A DNA stretch of 64,000 nucleotides, taken from Rahnella sp. AA (GTDB lineage: Bacteria; Pseudomonadota; Gammaproteobacteria; Enterobacterales; Enterobacteriaceae). The first letter of the stretch is position 1, and the number at the start of each line of letters is the position of its first letter. Position numbers and translations under genes: made by a program. Of this stretch, positions 50,499 to 62,915 are shown piece by piece. Under the pieces are notes generated by a model. The model did not search any database. It saw nothing but the letters and a program-made list of their open reading frames with translations, and had not been told where the DNA came from. The DNA lies in the NCBI RefSeq assembly GCF_002834385.1, contig NZ_PITQ01000004.1:62001-126000 (forward strand), read 5' to 3'.

Positions 50499-50918
50499 TC
50501 AATGGTCTATCACCATGGTTGTCAGCCTCGAGACACAGCACAGATTCCCTGCCTGATCAAAAATCTCAATCTGCCAAACCTGGCTACGACGTCCGATACG
50601 CAACGCACGGCAAACCCCCCGGACACGCCCTTCTCTCGCAGAATGCATATGGCTGGCATTAATTTCTACGCCTACCACCGTTTGCTTGCCTTCACTGCAT
50701 AAATAGCCCGCCATCGAACCCATAGTTTCAGCTAATACCACCGATGCTCCGCCATGCAACAGACCAAAAGGTTGCGTTGTCCGCGTATCCACAGGCATTG
50801 TCGCTTCCAAAAAGTCATCGCCTAACCGGGTAAACTCAATACCCACGTGCCCGACCATACATCCCTGGCTTTGCCCGTTCAGCATCTCCAGTGTGGCACT
50901 TCGTTTCCAGAATGGCAT
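50499..50918 (-). CDS. menI: MenI (YdiI), 1,4-dihydroxy-2-naphthoyl-CoA thioesterase
   Basis: 139 residues (E. coli 136). Hot-dog fold thioesterase with the active-site segment QPFGLLHGGASVVLAET, including the catalytic Glu, near residues 50-66. Hydrolyses DHNA-CoA in menaquinone synthesis. It lies 15 bases after ydiJ on the same strand, so the two are probably cotranscribed. Confidence 0.93.
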   Translation of the reverse strand: MPFWKRSATLEMLNGQSQGCMVGHVGIEFTRLGDDFLEATMPVDTRTTQPFGLLHGGASVVLAETMGSMAGYLCSEGKQTVVGVEINASHMHSAREGRVRGVCRALRIGRRSQVWQIEIFDQAGNLCCVSRLTTMVIDH

Positions 50919-50933
50919 AGCATTTCCTTATGG

Positions 50934-53900
50934 TTAGGGGATGATTTCCAGCAACGCCTGCAACGGATGGCGAACCCCGTTGCCTTCAATGCGTTTTACC
51001 TGGCTGCGGCAGGAGTAACCTGTCGCAAGGCAGCGTTGACGCGGCAACCGCTGTAAAGAGGTATGCCAGGACAGTTCGTAAATCCCCAAAGAATTCTCAA
51101 GATTTTTACTTTCATGCCCGTACGTTCCCGCCATTCCACAACACCCTACACTGACATTTTCCAGCTTCGCGCCATAGCGGGCAAAGATGTCCCCCCATTG
51201 TTTGCTGCTGTTGGGTAATGCCGTGCTTTCAGTGCAATGGCCGAACAAATACCAGGATTCTCCGCTTTGCTGCTGTGCCGGTCGTTCGCCCAGCCAGTTA
51301 TCCAGCCATTCATGTACCAGTTGAACCTGGAACGAGCCGCGTGATTCTCCAAGGATTTCCTTGTACTCGTCGCGATAACACAGCACCAGTGCCGGGTCGA
51401 CCCCCACCAGCGGCATCCCTAACTGCGCTACGCGGTTGAGGAACACCGACGTCTTGCGTGCTGTTTTCGCGAAACGCGTCAGGAATCCTTTGATGTGTTG
51501 CGCTTTCCCGTTTGGAGAGAAAGGCAATAGCACCGGTTTGAGACCCAGTTTTTCAATCAACCGGACAAAATCAGCCACGACCTGCGCATCATAGAAACTG
51601 GTGAACGGATCCTGCACCACCAGAACGTATTCGCCGCGCTGCGCCGGAGGGATTTTTTCCAGCTCTTCAAGCGTCATTTTACTGGCGCGATGCCCCAGCA
51701 ACTGCTCGCGTAACGTCGGGGAGGACAGCAAAGGCAAATCCACCATGCCAATACTTTTGCGGCTCATTTCCCTTACCCAGGGCTGCTTAAGAAAGAAGTT
51801 AAACAGTTTTGGCGCTTTCGCCATTATTGGTGCATAGCTTTCAACACTTGCGACGAAATGATCGCGCGCCGGGCGCAGATAGCGTGTGTGATAAAGCTGC
51901 AGGAAGCGCGAGCGGAAGCCGGGAACATCAATTTTGATAGGGCACTGTGTCGAACACGCCTTACAGGCCAGGCAGCCCGACATCGCTTCTTTTACTTCGT
52001 GGGAGAAGTCGTATTCACCTTTGTTGGCGTGCCAGGTATTACGTGTGCGGTCGATCAGGCTGCGGAAGCTGAGACCTTTTTCCGGCAGCGCATTTTCCAG
52101 CACCAGCGGATCAACACCCTGCTCAGAAAGCAAACGCAGCCATTCCCGCACCAGGCCGGCTCGTCCTTTCGGCGAATGAATCCGGCTGCCGGTGATTTTC
52201 ATCGACGGGCACATCGGGCTTCTCGCATCAAAGTTAAAGCACAGACCGTTCCCGTTACATTCCAAAGCGCCGCGGAATGACTGGCGCACTTTCAGCGGGA
52301 TCCGGCGATCGAGGGTTCCGCGTTTCTGCGCATCGACCTTCATCATCGGCTCATCACATGCCAGAGGTGCGCAAATCTTGCCCGGATTCAGGCGATTATC
52401 GGGGTCAAATGCTGTTTTGATACGGCGTAATTCATGGAACAACGCCTCTCCGAAGAACGCCGGGCTGTATTCAGCGCGGAAACCTTTCCCGTGTTCCCCC
52501 CACAGCAAACCACCGTATTTCGCCGTCAGGGCAACAACTTCATCCGATATCTGCTTCAGCAACATCTCCTGCTGCGGGTCACACATGTCGAGCGCCGGGC
52601 GGACATGCAGCACACCCGCGTCCACGTGACCAAACATTCCGTAACTCAGGTTATGGCTGTCAAGCAACGCGCGGAATTCAACAATATAATCGGCCAGATG
52701 CTGCGGAGGCACGCAGGTATCTTCCGCAAACGGTAACGGCTTAGCCTGCCCTTTCGCATTTCCCAGCAGGCCGACGGCTTTCTTACGCATATTATAGATG
52801 CGCTCAATACCGGGCAGATCTGCACAAATCTGGTAGCCAATAACGCCACCTTCTTTATCGCTCATCAGCCCGTCCAGGCGCTCACATAACGCGCTCACCT
52901 GATTTTCAATCAGGTCGGCATCATCACCCGCGAACTCAACGATATTGAGCCCCTGCATATCTTTGCCTTCAACGTCGGTGATGTAATCACGCACGCTGTG
53001 CCACACGATATCTTCACGGGCCAGGTTCAGGACTTTTGAGTCAACGGTCTCAACGGACAGTGCTTTGGCTTCCACCATAAAGGGTGCATTGCGCAGCGCT
53101 GAGTTAAAAGAATCATATTTTATATTAACCAGACGCCGCACTTTAGGAATCGGCGTGATATTCAGGCGCGCTTCGGTGATAAATGCCAGCGAACCCTCAG
53201 AGCCAGTAAGAATGCGGGTCAGATTGAAGGTTTGCAGATCATCACTGAGCACATGGCGCAAATCGTAACCCGTCAGAAAACGGTTAAGTTTTGGGAATTT
53301 TTCGATGACCAGCGCACGATTATCGCGACAACTGTCGAGCACAGTGCGGTAAATACGTCCGATAACGGAATCTTCTTCACCCAATTTATCTGCCAGCGCC
53401 GTCGGAATAGCGGTGGTATCCAATATATCGCCGCCAAGGACAATGGCGCGCACACCCAGGACGTGGTCGGATGTTTTTCCATAGACCAGCGATCCCTGTC
53501 CGGACGCATCGGTGTTAATCATGCCACCAAGCGTTGCGCGATTACTCGTCGACAACTCTGGTGAGAAGAAATAACCGAACGGTCGTAAATAATCGTTGAG
53601 CTGGTCTTTAATTACACCTGCCTCAACCCTGACCCAGCCTTGTTCCGGATTGATATCCAGTATGCGATTCATATGACGGGACATATCAACCACAATGCCG
53701 CGGTTCAGTGACTGGCCGTTGGTGCCGGTCCCACCACCGCGAGGCGTGAACACGAGCGTCTTAAAGCGTTCTTGCCCGGCGAGTCGGGCAACCAGTGCGA
53801 CGTCTGATGTAGCGACCGGAAATAAGACCGCATCAGGTAATAGCTGATAGACGCTATTGTCTGTCGCCATCGTCAACCGGTCAGCGTAAGTTGTTGTAAC

Positions 53901-53990
53901 ATCACCCGTAAAACCGTTGCTTTTTAACGCTTCCAAAAAATCGAGCACCAACTGGATGACACCCGGTGCCTGAGAAATCTGTGGGATCAT
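50934..53990 (-). CDS. ydiJ: YdiJ, FAD- and Fe-S-containing D-2-hydroxyglutarate dehydrogenase-type enzyme
   Basis: 1018 residues, the same as E. coli YdiJ. N-terminal FAD-binding type 4 domain (about 45-280; PRGGGTGTNGQSLNRG), its C-terminal oxidase domain (to about 570), then ferredoxin-like Cys clusters (CNGNGLCFNFDARSPMCPS near 585 and CLACKACSTQCPIK near 675) and a CCG-type domain (SVGCCGMAGTYGHE near 960). Oxidises D-2-hydroxyglutarate formed by SerA side activity (reported for E. coli YdiJ). Dependence on Fe-S clusters fits its place by suf. Confidence 0.95.
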   Translation of the reverse strand: MIPQISQAPGVIQLVLDFLEALKSNGFTGDVTTTYADRLTMATDNSVYQLLPDAVLFPVATSDVALVARLAGQERFKTLVFTPRGGGTGTNGQSLNRGIVVDMSRHMNRILDINPEQGWVRVEAGVIKDQLNDYLRPFGYFFSPELSTSNRATLGGMINTDASGQGSLVYGKTSDHVLGVRAIVLGGDILDTTAIPTALADKLGEEDSVIGRIYRTVLDSCRDNRALVIEKFPKLNRFLTGYDLRHVLSDDLQTFNLTRILTGSEGSLAFITEARLNITPIPKVRRLVNIKYDSFNSALRNAPFMVEAKALSVETVDSKVLNLAREDIVWHSVRDYITDVEGKDMQGLNIVEFAGDDADLIENQVSALCERLDGLMSDKEGGVIGYQICADLPGIERIYNMRKKAVGLLGNAKGQAKPLPFAEDTCVPPQHLADYIVEFRALLDSHNLSYGMFGHVDAGVLHVRPALDMCDPQQEMLLKQISDEVVALTAKYGGLLWGEHGKGFRAEYSPAFFGEALFHELRRIKTAFDPDNRLNPGKICAPLACDEPMMKVDAQKRGTLDRRIPLKVRQSFRGALECNGNGLCFNFDARSPMCPSMKITGSRIHSPKGRAGLVREWLRLLSEQGVDPLVLENALPEKGLSFRSLIDRTRNTWHANKGEYDFSHEVKEAMSGCLACKACSTQCPIKIDVPGFRSRFLQLYHTRYLRPARDHFVASVESYAPIMAKAPKLFNFFLKQPWVREMSRKSIGMVDLPLLSSPTLREQLLGHRASKMTLEELEKIPPAQRGEYVLVVQDPFTSFYDAQVVADFVRLIEKLGLKPVLLPFSPNGKAQHIKGFLTRFAKTARKTSVFLNRVAQLGMPLVGVDPALVLCYRDEYKEILGESRGSFQVQLVHEWLDNWLGERPAQQQSGESWYLFGHCTESTALPNSSKQWGDIFARYGAKLENVSVGCCGMAGTYGHESKNLENSLGIYELSWHTSLQRLPRQRCLATGYSCRSQVKRIEGNGVRHPLQALLEIIP

Positions 53991-54043
53991 TGAATTATGA
54001 CTCTGTCTTTGTTGTATGCCTTGCGGGCCCGAGGCGGCCTGCC

Positions 54044-54062
54044 GGATCTGCCGGGCAGATCC
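54044..54062. repeat. Perfect 19-base palindrome upstream of ydiJ
   Basis: GGATCTGCC-G-GGCAGATCC, nine-base arms around one base, 54 bases before the ydiJ start in the 324-base divergent gap with ydiK. The tiny loop favours a protein-binding operator over an RNA hairpin. No regulator assigned. Confidence 0.75.
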
Positions 54063-54314
54063 ACCCTGTTATTTACCCAGAATAAAAACTAACATACTTC
54101 GTTTTTAAGCGCTCCGTCTGGTTAACCTTTGTTGCATATGTTTCATGACGTCCTGCAGAAAGCATTAGCTGCAACAACGTCTTGCAACTAATTGTGAGAG
54201 GGACTATCCAAAAACAGCCTGATGTCTCATGCTTACTCTATTATCGAAGTATCTGCCGTTATTTTTTGAGGCTCAAGGTCGATGCCTCTTCGTTTACCCA
54301 TATGAGAAACATGA

Positions 54315-55412
54315 ATGAATCTCCCAATTATTCGTTACGATTTGCCCCGGATAATGTTTGGCGTATTGTTTATTGCCTTGATGACAATTGCCAGTATCTG
54401 GATAGTGCAGCCGTTTATTCTGGGCTTTGTCTGGGCTGGCATGGTGGTCATTGCTACGTGGCCGGTGATGATCAAACTGCAACGCATTATGTGGGGACGC
54501 CGTTTTCTTGCAGTCATCATCATGACGCTTCTGCTCATCCTGCTATTTGTTTTACCTATTGCCCTGCTGGTCAGCAGTGCTATTGAAAATGGTGCACCTC
54601 TGGTCGCAATCGCCAGTCATCCCTCAACGTTACATATGCCTGATTTCCACTGGCTGAATTCTATACCGCTGGTCGGTCATAAGCTTTACAACGGCTGGCA
54701 CGCTCTGGTGAACGGCGGCGGCAATGCGCTGATGAGCAAAGTTCAGCCTTATGTCGGACAAACCGCCTCATGGCTTGTCACGCAAGCCGGGCATTTAGGA
54801 CGGTTTATCGTTCACTGTTCTTTGATGCTCTTGTTCAGTGCTCTTCTTTACAGCCGCGGTGAACAGGTTGCCATGGGGATCCGACATTTCGCGGTGCGCC
54901 TGGCGGCAGAACGGGGTGATGCGGCCGTTATCCTCGCCGGACAGGCGATTCGTGCAGTGGCACTGGGGGTTGTGGTAACAGCGATCGTTCAGTCAGTGCT
55001 GGGCGGTATTGGTTTGGCCATTGCCGGTATCCCGTATGCGACAGTATTGACCGTTGTGATGTTTGTTTGCTGCGTTGCGCAAATCGGGCCATTGCTGGTG
55101 CTCATTCCGGCCATCATCTGGCTCTACTGGTCAGGTGATAATACCTGGGGCACCGTGCTGCTGATCTGGAGTTGCGTGGTAGGTTCCCTGGATAACGTAT
55201 TGCGCCCAATGCTTATCCGCATGGGGGCAGATTTACCTATGCTGCTGATTTTATCCGGTGTTATTGGTGGTCTGTTCGCATTCGGTATGATTGGCCTGTT
55301 TATCGGCCCTGTTGTGCTTGCGGTGTCTTATCGCCTGATTTCACTGTGGGTTAACGAAGCGCCAGAGCCGGATACCGATCCGGAAGAAGCACTGAAAGCC
55401 CTCGATGAATAA
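54315..55412 (+). CDS. ydiK: YdiK, AI-2E family inner-membrane transporter
   Basis: 365 residues (E. coli 370). AI-2 exporter/PerM family topology: two or three helices at 12-80, a large loop, and five helices from 155 on, with the conserved LDNVLRPMLIRMGADLP segment near 295. ATG 54315 chosen by similarity; an ATG four bases earlier opens a different frame. Substrate not established. Confidence 0.9.
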   Translation: MNLPIIRYDLPRIMFGVLFIALMTIASIWIVQPFILGFVWAGMVVIATWPVMIKLQRIMWGRRFLAVIIMTLLLILLFVLPIALLVSSAIENGAPLVAIASHPSTLHMPDFHWLNSIPLVGHKLYNGWHALVNGGGNALMSKVQPYVGQTASWLVTQAGHLGRFIVHCSLMLLFSALLYSRGEQVAMGIRHFAVRLAAERGDAAVILAGQAIRAVALGVVVTAIVQSVLGGIGLAIAGIPYATVLTVVMFVCCVAQIGPLLVLIPAIIWLYWSGDNTWGTVLLIWSCVVGSLDNVLRPMLIRMGADLPMLLILSGVIGGLFAFGMIGLFIGPVVLAVSYRLISLWVNEAPEPDTDPEEALKALDE

Positions 55413-55436
55413 TTGTTTCGCGAAATAGTTTTACCC

Positions 55437-55468
55437 GGCGTTGTCTTTATTGCTCAAAAGGCAACGCC
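55437..55468 (+). terminator. Probable terminator of ydiK
   Basis: GGCGTTGTCTTT pairs with AAAAGGCAACGCC over 12 pairs with one wobble; tail is only moderately T-rich. Confidence 0.7.
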
Positions 55469-55551
55469 CTCTTCATTATTTCTCATTCCTTTGTCTATTT
55501 AGTCACCTTCAAAAAAACTCTCCTCATCTGTTAGTATGAGAATAATACCTA

Positions 55552-55568
55552 TTAGGAAGATTCTTACA
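55552..55568 (+). promoter_or_regulatory. RcsB-like box of the rprA promoter
   Basis: TTAGGAAGATTCTTACA is an imperfect inverted repeat like the RcsB-binding box. It lies about 33-50 bases before the likely rprA start; a -10 like TAGTAT is at 55590-55595. rprA is activated by RcsB in E. coli. Confidence 0.72.
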
Positions 55569-55600
55569 GACTAAATAGCTTGAGAAATCTAGTATTATTA

Positions 55601-55709
55601 ACAGTTCTGATTTCAACCCACTGATTTATATACAGGCTTTACTATAAGCAGGTATACCCCGAATTGCTGTGTGTAGTCTTTGCCTGTCTCCAATGACGGG
55701 CTTTTTTTT
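55601..55709 (+). ncRNA. rprA: RprA small regulatory RNA
   Basis: About 109 bases. The stretch CGAATTGCTGTGTGTAGTC followed by TTTGCC is identical to E. coli RprA, which pairs with the rpoS leader there; the 3' end is a terminator stem (GCCTGTC/GACGGGC) with nine T. The 5' half, containing CTGATTTATA, is similar but diverged. Position between ydiK and ppsA is the E. coli one. It should activate RpoS translation with Hfq. Confidence 0.93.
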
Positions 55710-55765
55710 TATTTTATTAACCTCCAACCGTTAATTACGTTACCTACTTTTTCCGGATTTGAGTC

Positions 55766-55801
55766 TCAAAAAAAGGCCACTGCCCGAAGGCAACAGCCTT
55801 T
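55766..55801 (-). terminator. Terminator of ppsA
   Basis: Minus strand: 13-pair stem (three wobbles) closed by a TTCG tetraloop at 55785-55788, then at least six T. Confidence 0.93.
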
Positions 55802-55831
55802 ATTACATTTATTCAAACCTGACGTGGCTAT

Positions 55832-58207
<2,376 letters not shown>

Positions 58208-58352
58208 GAAACAATCCTTTCTTAATTTATTCACAGTAAAAGTCAGTAGGAGTGTAAAACCGGTCGTGCAATCGCTGCCTGAGTCACTTTCGTGCCAATA
58301 AGCAACGTTGTCATTTCGAGACTAGCATAATGACCCATAAGACACAGACAGG

Positions 58353-58364
58353 TGAATCGATCCA
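58353..58364. promoter_or_regulatory. Cra (FruR) site upstream of ppsA
   Basis: TGAATCGATCCA differs at one base from the palindrome TGAATCGATTCA. It is about 146 bases before the ppsA start. Cra activates ppsA in E. coli from an upstream site. The remaining 480 bases of the ppsA-ppsR gap show no other clear signal. Confidence 0.75.
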
Positions 58365-58715
58365 GCAAATTAAACTATTTTTGTTTAAGAAAATTCCAAA
58401 GCACTAAAATCCACAAACAGACAGTAATCCGCATAATTCCTTATGAATCAGTGATAAGTGCGCATTAGTTTCGCAAGTAAATTAACCATACCAAAGTTGC
58501 TGAAGTAATGCTGACGCAATTCATAAAGCTGCGAGATATCGTGGAAAATTTAAAATACCATTTCATTTATTACAGCCATTTTGCGCACTGTCTCGCAGGG
58601 ATTAACGGAAGGTAACGGTTAAGGATAATTATCCTTTTTATTTCCCGAAATTCTGGTTATTACTTACGGAGTCCCGACAAGGGAAAGTGAACTGATATAA
58701 ATTTAGGAGCAAAGC

Positions 58716-59537
58716 GTGGACAGATGCGTGTTTTATATTTCCGATGGCACGGCGATTACCGCTGAAGTGGTAGGCCATGCCGTGCTTTCACAATTCCCGG
58801 TCAATTCGACAACTTACTCATTGCCCTTTGTTGAAAGCGAAGAACGGGCTCAGGCCGTCAGCCGCCAGATCAATGAGATTTTCGAAAAAACGGGCGCACG
58901 TCCGCTGGTGTTCTACTCCATTATTGCACCGAAGATCCGTCAGATTATTGAAAGCAGCGAAGGATTTTGTCAGGACATCGTTCAGTCGCTGGTCGCACCG
59001 CTTCAAAATGAACTGGGCGTGGAACCGACGCCTGTAGCGAACCGGACGCACGGTCTGACCGCCAGCAATATCAGCAAATACGATGCCCGTATTGCGGCTA
59101 TCGATTACACGCTGGCACACGACGACGGCATTTCTCTGCGTAATCTAGACCAGGCACAGGTTATTTTGCTGGGCGTTTCCCGTTGCGGTAAAACCCCCAC
59201 CAGCCTTTATCTCGCATTGCAGTTTGGGATCCGCGCGGCAAACTATCCGTTTACCGCCGATGATATGGATAATATTCAGCTCCCTGCCGCACTGAAACCG
59301 CACATGCACAAGCTTTTCGGGCTGACGATTGACCCGGAAAGGCTGACCGCTATCCGTCAGGAGCGGGTGGAAAACAGCCGCTATGCGTCTTTACGCCAGT
59401 GCCGGATGGAAGTGTCTGAAGTCGAAGCATTATTTCGCAAAAACCAAATTCGTTATCTCAACAGCACGAATTATTCCGTTGAGGAAATTTCAGCGAAGAT
59501 TATGGACAGCTTTGGTATGAGTCGCCGTATGTTCTGA
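58716..59537 (+). CDS. ppsR: PpsR (YdiA), PEP synthase regulatory kinase/phosphorylase
   Basis: 273 residues (E. coli 277) with a GTG start after AGGAGC. DUF299 family with P-loop GVSRCGKT at 153-160 and the conserved [21 protein letters not shown] segment. Inactivates PEP synthase by ADP-dependent phosphorylation of a Thr and reverses it with phosphate. Lies back to back with ppsA. Confidence 0.95.
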   Translation: MDRCVFYISDGTAITAEVVGHAVLSQFPVNSTTYSLPFVESEERAQAVSRQINEIFEKTGARPLVFYSIIAPKIRQIIESSEGFCQDIVQSLVAPLQNELGVEPTPVANRTHGLTASNISKYDARIAAIDYTLAHDDGISLRNLDQAQVILLGVSRCGKTPTSLYLALQFGIRAANYPFTADDMDNIQLPAALKPHMHKLFGLTIDPERLTAIRQERVENSRYASLRQCRMEVSEVEALFRKNQIRYLNSTNYSVEEISAKIMDSFGMSRRMF

Positions 59538-59664
59538 TTCATTTAATGATTTGGATGGCAGAACGTGCCGAGAGTGATTGAAATCATCTGTTTTTACGTT
59601 ATTGTGATCGCCATCACTTCCCGGTATTCCTGCCGCAGCGAAGAAACAAATTTTCGAGAACACC

Positions 59665-60711
59665 ATGTCACAAACAGATGAACTGCGTACGACGCGCATC
59701 GACAGCCTGATTACGCCTCAGGCACTGGCAGATAAATTGCCAATCTCCTCGTCGGTCGCCCAGCATGTAACGGAATCACGTAAACGTATTGAAAAAATCA
59801 TCAGCGGCGAAGACCCGCGCCTTCTGGTTATTGTCGGTCCCTGTTCGATCCATGATATTGAAGCCGCAATTGATTACGCCGGTAAGCTCAGCGTATTGCG
59901 TGAAAAATATCAGGATCGTTTAGAGATCGTAATGCGCACCTATTTTGAAAAACCGCGTACGGTTGTGGGCTGGAAAGGCTTAATTTCTGACCCGGAGCTA
60001 AATGGTTCCTGCCGGGTGAATGACGGAATTGAACTGGCGCGTAAAGTCTTGCTTGCCATCAATCAGTTAGGAATTCCAACAGCCACTGAGTTCCTGGATA
60101 TGGTTATCGGCCAGTATATCGCCGACCTTATCAGCTGGGGCGCAATCGGTGCGCGAACCACCGAAAGCCAGATCCACCGTGAAATGGCTTCTGCGTTGTC
60201 TTGTCCGGTCGGTTTTAAAAATGGGACTGACGGCAATACGCGTATCGCCATTGATGCTATCCGTTCCTCACGTACCAGCCACATGTTCCTGTCGCCGGAT
60301 AAGCATGGTCAGATGACCATTTACCGCACAGCGGGCAATCCTTACGGCCACGTGATTATGCGCGGCGGCAAAAAGCCCAATTATCATGCGGATGATCTGG
60401 AACAGGCCTGCCTGAGCTTGTCTGAGTTTGATCTGCCGCAACGTCTGGTAGTCGATTTCAGCCACGGAAATTGCCAGAAGCAGCATCGCCGCCAGCTGGA
60501 CGTCGCCGAAGACATCTGCCAGCAAATCCGCAATGGCTCAACCGCCATCGCGGGCATTATGGCCGAGAGTTTCCTGGCAGAAGGCACGCAGCCTATTGTT
60601 CCCGGCAAACCGCTGGTTTACGGCAAATCCATTACTGATCCTTGCCTGAGCTGGGCTGACACTGAAACCCTTCTGTCGATGCTGGCTGAAGCGACCGATT
60701 CAAGATTCTGA
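59665..60711 (+). CDS. aroH: AroH, DAHP synthase (Trp-type)
   Basis: 348 residues, the E. coli AroH length. Class I DAHP synthase: the VIVGPCSIHD-like motif reads LVIVGPCSIHD near 50, with metal ligands Cys and later His (VDFSHGNCQKQH) and RTTESQIHREMAS. First step of the shikimate pathway. Assignment to the Trp-sensitive isozyme rests on similarity and position beside ppsR; I see no TrpR operator in the 127-base upstream gap. Confidence 0.92.
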   Translation: MSQTDELRTTRIDSLITPQALADKLPISSSVAQHVTESRKRIEKIISGEDPRLLVIVGPCSIHDIEAAIDYAGKLSVLREKYQDRLEIVMRTYFEKPRTVVGWKGLISDPELNGSCRVNDGIELARKVLLAINQLGIPTATEFLDMVIGQYIADLISWGAIGARTTESQIHREMASALSCPVGFKNGTDGNTRIAIDAIRSSRTSHMFLSPDKHGQMTIYRTAGNPYGHVIMRGGKKPNYHADDLEQACLSLSEFDLPQRLVVDFSHGNCQKQHRRQLDVAEDICQQIRNGSTAIAGIMAESFLAEGTQPIVPGKPLVYGKSITDPCLSWADTETLLSMLAEATDSRF

Positions 60712-60732
60712 ACACCCCGTAGTCATCTTCTT

Positions 60733-60757
60733 AAGGGCAACATAAGTTGCCCTTTTT
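60733..60757 (+). terminator. Terminator of aroH
   Basis: AAGGGCAAC, loop ATAA, GTTGCCCTT, then T-run. Confidence 0.93.
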
Positions 60758-60901
60758 AATGCCCGCTCCTGCGTAATTCTTTGTCCATTCAAACGCTTCC
60801 TGTGCCTGTCCCCGCAGCTTATCCTCCGTAAATTAAGGGGTTATCTGTAAATAATTACATTCCATCAACAAAAATTTTCTTGATGTGTTTGGGTAATGAT
60901 T

Positions 60902-60916
60902 TGATAATGATTATCA
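60902..60916 (+). promoter_or_regulatory. Fur box of the haem operon
   Basis: TGATAATGATTATCA is a perfect 7-1-7 Fur site, and the palindrome continues three bases further on each side (60899-60919). It overlaps a possible promoter (TTGATA at 60901, 16 bases, TATTAA at 60923). hmuS starts 137 bases downstream; no hemP or receptor gene lies between. Confidence 0.92.
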
Positions 60917-61053
60917 AATTGATATTAATTCCTATTACCAGAAATAAGATAAACTGGTCTCTGGCCCAAATATTTTTACAAATCATTCACATAACCACGC
61001 GATTTTTTTATCGGCCGAATGGCAGATGACGTTAAGACAACGAGGAGACAGCA

Positions 61054-62088
61054 ATGCATTCAGTTCACTATCAGGACTATTTACAGGCCAAAGAAGCCAA
61101 TCCCGGTAAATACGCCCGCGATCTGGCGGAGATTTTAGGTATCAGTGAAGCCGAGTTAACGTCTTTACGCGTTTCGCATGATGCAGTGAAACTGGATGTC
61201 GATGCCCGTACATTGCTGGCCGCACTGGAAAATGTGGGCGGGACAAAATCCATCACCCGCAATGATTATGCTGTTCACGAACAGCAGGGGCGCTATGAAA
61301 ACCAGCATCTCAGCGGCCATGCGGGATTAATCCTGAATCCGCGCGCGCTGGATTTACGTCTTTTCCTTCAGCACTGGCTGCACGTTTTCAGCGTGTCTGA
61401 CAATACCGCTCGCGGCGTGCGCCACAGTATTCAGTTCTTTGATGCACACGGCGACGCGGTTCATAAAGTGTATAACACCGGCGAAACCGACATGGCAGCC
61501 TGGGACGCGCTGATTGCCCAATACAAAACTGATATCAATCCTCCGCTGCAGATTGAGCCGGTCACGCCTGTGGCTCCGGCCAGCGCTTCCGATACCAGCA
61601 GTATCGATGCTGACTGGCGCGCAATGACTGACGTTCACCAGTTCTTCCAGCTCCTCAAACGTCATGATGTGACCCGCCAGCAGGCTTTCAAAGCGGTGGG
61701 TGACGATCTGGCATGGCAAGTCGAAAATGGATCACTGACCCGTTTGCTAAACATCGCGAAAGACGATCAGAATGAAATTATGATTTTCGTCGGCAACCGC
61801 GGTTGCGTGCAAATTTTCACCGGTCAGATTGAAAAAGTGATGCCACACGGCGAGTGGATTAACGTTTTCAATGAACGCTTTACCCTACATCTGGTGGAAA
61901 GCGCCATCGCAGAAAGCTGGATCACCCGTAAACCGACCAAAGATGGCTTTGTCACCAGCCTGGAATTGTTCGCCGCAGACGGCACGCAGATTGCTCAGTT
62001 GTACGGCCAGCGCACCGAAGGCACAGCAGAGCAGACCCAGTGGCGCGAACAACTGGCACAACTGAGCCAGGAAGGCGTCGCCGCATGA
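61054..62088 (+). CDS. hmuS: HmuS/HemS, cytoplasmic haem-handling protein
   Basis: 344 residues, usual for HemS/HmuS. Two tandem homologous halves (about 20-170 and 195-335), a family trait; [34 protein letters not shown] N-terminus was recognised from its start. ATG follows GAGGAGA. It accepts haem from the importer and is linked to its storage or breakdown. It overlaps hmuT by four bases (ATGA). Confidence 0.93.
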   Translation: MHSVHYQDYLQAKEANPGKYARDLAEILGISEAELTSLRVSHDAVKLDVDARTLLAALENVGGTKSITRNDYAVHEQQGRYENQHLSGHAGLILNPRALDLRLFLQHWLHVFSVSDNTARGVRHSIQFFDAHGDAVHKVYNTGETDMAAWDALIAQYKTDINPPLQIEPVTPVAPASASDTSSIDADWRAMTDVHQFFQLLKRHDVTRQQAFKAVGDDLAWQVENGSLTRLLNIAKDDQNEIMIFVGNRGCVQIFTGQIEKVMPHGEWINVFNERFTLHLVESAIAESWITRKPTKDGFVTSLELFAADGTQIAQLYGQRTEGTAEQTQWREQLAQLSQEGVAA

Positions 62089-62915
62089 AAACGTCTCTGA
62101 AAGCGCTGATTGCCGCCGCGGCAATCTTGTCTGCCCCTATGCTCCACGCCGCAGAAAAGCTGGTCAGCATTGGTGGCGATGTGACCGAAATTGTCTATGC
62201 CCTCGGCGCAGGCGATGAAATGGTGGCACGCGACAGCACCAGCCTGCATCCGCAGGCGGTTCTGAAACTGCCCGATGTCGGTTATATGCGCCAGCTCAAT
62301 ACTGAAGGGATCCTGTCTATGCACCCTTCCATGGTGCTGAGCAGCGAGCTGGCAGAACCTTCACTGGTTTTACAGCAGCTGGCACAAAATGGTGTGAAAG
62401 TCATCCGCGTGCCGGGAACGGCTTCTGTCGATACCGTACCTAAAAAGATCGAAGTGATTGCTGGCGCGCTCAATCGTCAGGCGGAAGGGGCAAAACTGAT
62501 CGCCACTTACCGTGCTCAGCTTGAGGCCATTCATCACGATGCTTTACCGGTAAAAATCCTGTTTGTGATGAGCCACGGCGGAATGACGTCCATGGCGGCA
62601 GGTCAGAATACGGCGGCTGACGCGATGATCACGTCCGTAGGGGCGAAAAATGCCATGCAGGGCTTCAGCCGTTATCGCCCTCTTTCGCAGGAAGGTGTAA
62701 TCGCCAGCGCTCCGGACATTTTATTGCTGACCTCTGACGGCGTAAAAACGCTGGGCGGTATGGATCAGGTCTGGAAATTACCGGGGGTCGCCATGACGCC
62801 GGCAGGTAAAAACAAGCGCGTTTTAGTGCTTGATGATATGTCCCTGCTGGGCTTTGGCCTGCAAACGCCGGTCGTAATGGCACAACTGCGTCAGGCGGCG
62901 GAACAAGCGAAATGA
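62085..62915 (+). CDS. hmuT: HmuT, periplasmic haem-binding protein
   Basis: 276 residues from ATG 62085, inside the hmuS stop; an in-frame ATG at 62040 is rejected because the signal peptide ([20 protein letters not shown], cleaved near HAA) begins at the later one. Cluster A-3 type binding protein for haem. Tyr67 (PDVGYMRQ) and His164 (MSHGGMTS) match the haem ligands known in Yersinia HmuT. Delivers haem to HmuUV. Confidence 0.94.
   Translation: MKTSLKALIAAAAILSAPMLHAAEKLVSIGGDVTEIVYALGAGDEMVARDSTSLHPQAVLKLPDVGYMRQLNTEGILSMHPSMVLSSELAEPSLVLQQLAQNGVKVIRVPGTASVDTVPKKIEVIAGALNRQAEGAKLIATYRAQLEAIHHDALPVKILFVMSHGGMTSMAAGQNTAADAMITSVGAKNAMQGFSRYRPLSQEGVIASAPDILLLTSDGVKTLGGMDQVWKLPGVAMTPAGKNKRVLVLDDMSLLGFGLQTPVVMAQLRQAAEQAK

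Noticed and set aside
60712..61053. A small hemP gene between aroH and hmuS
   Set aside because: No frame of the right length with HemP-like residues was found; the region holds a terminator, the Fur box and a leader.
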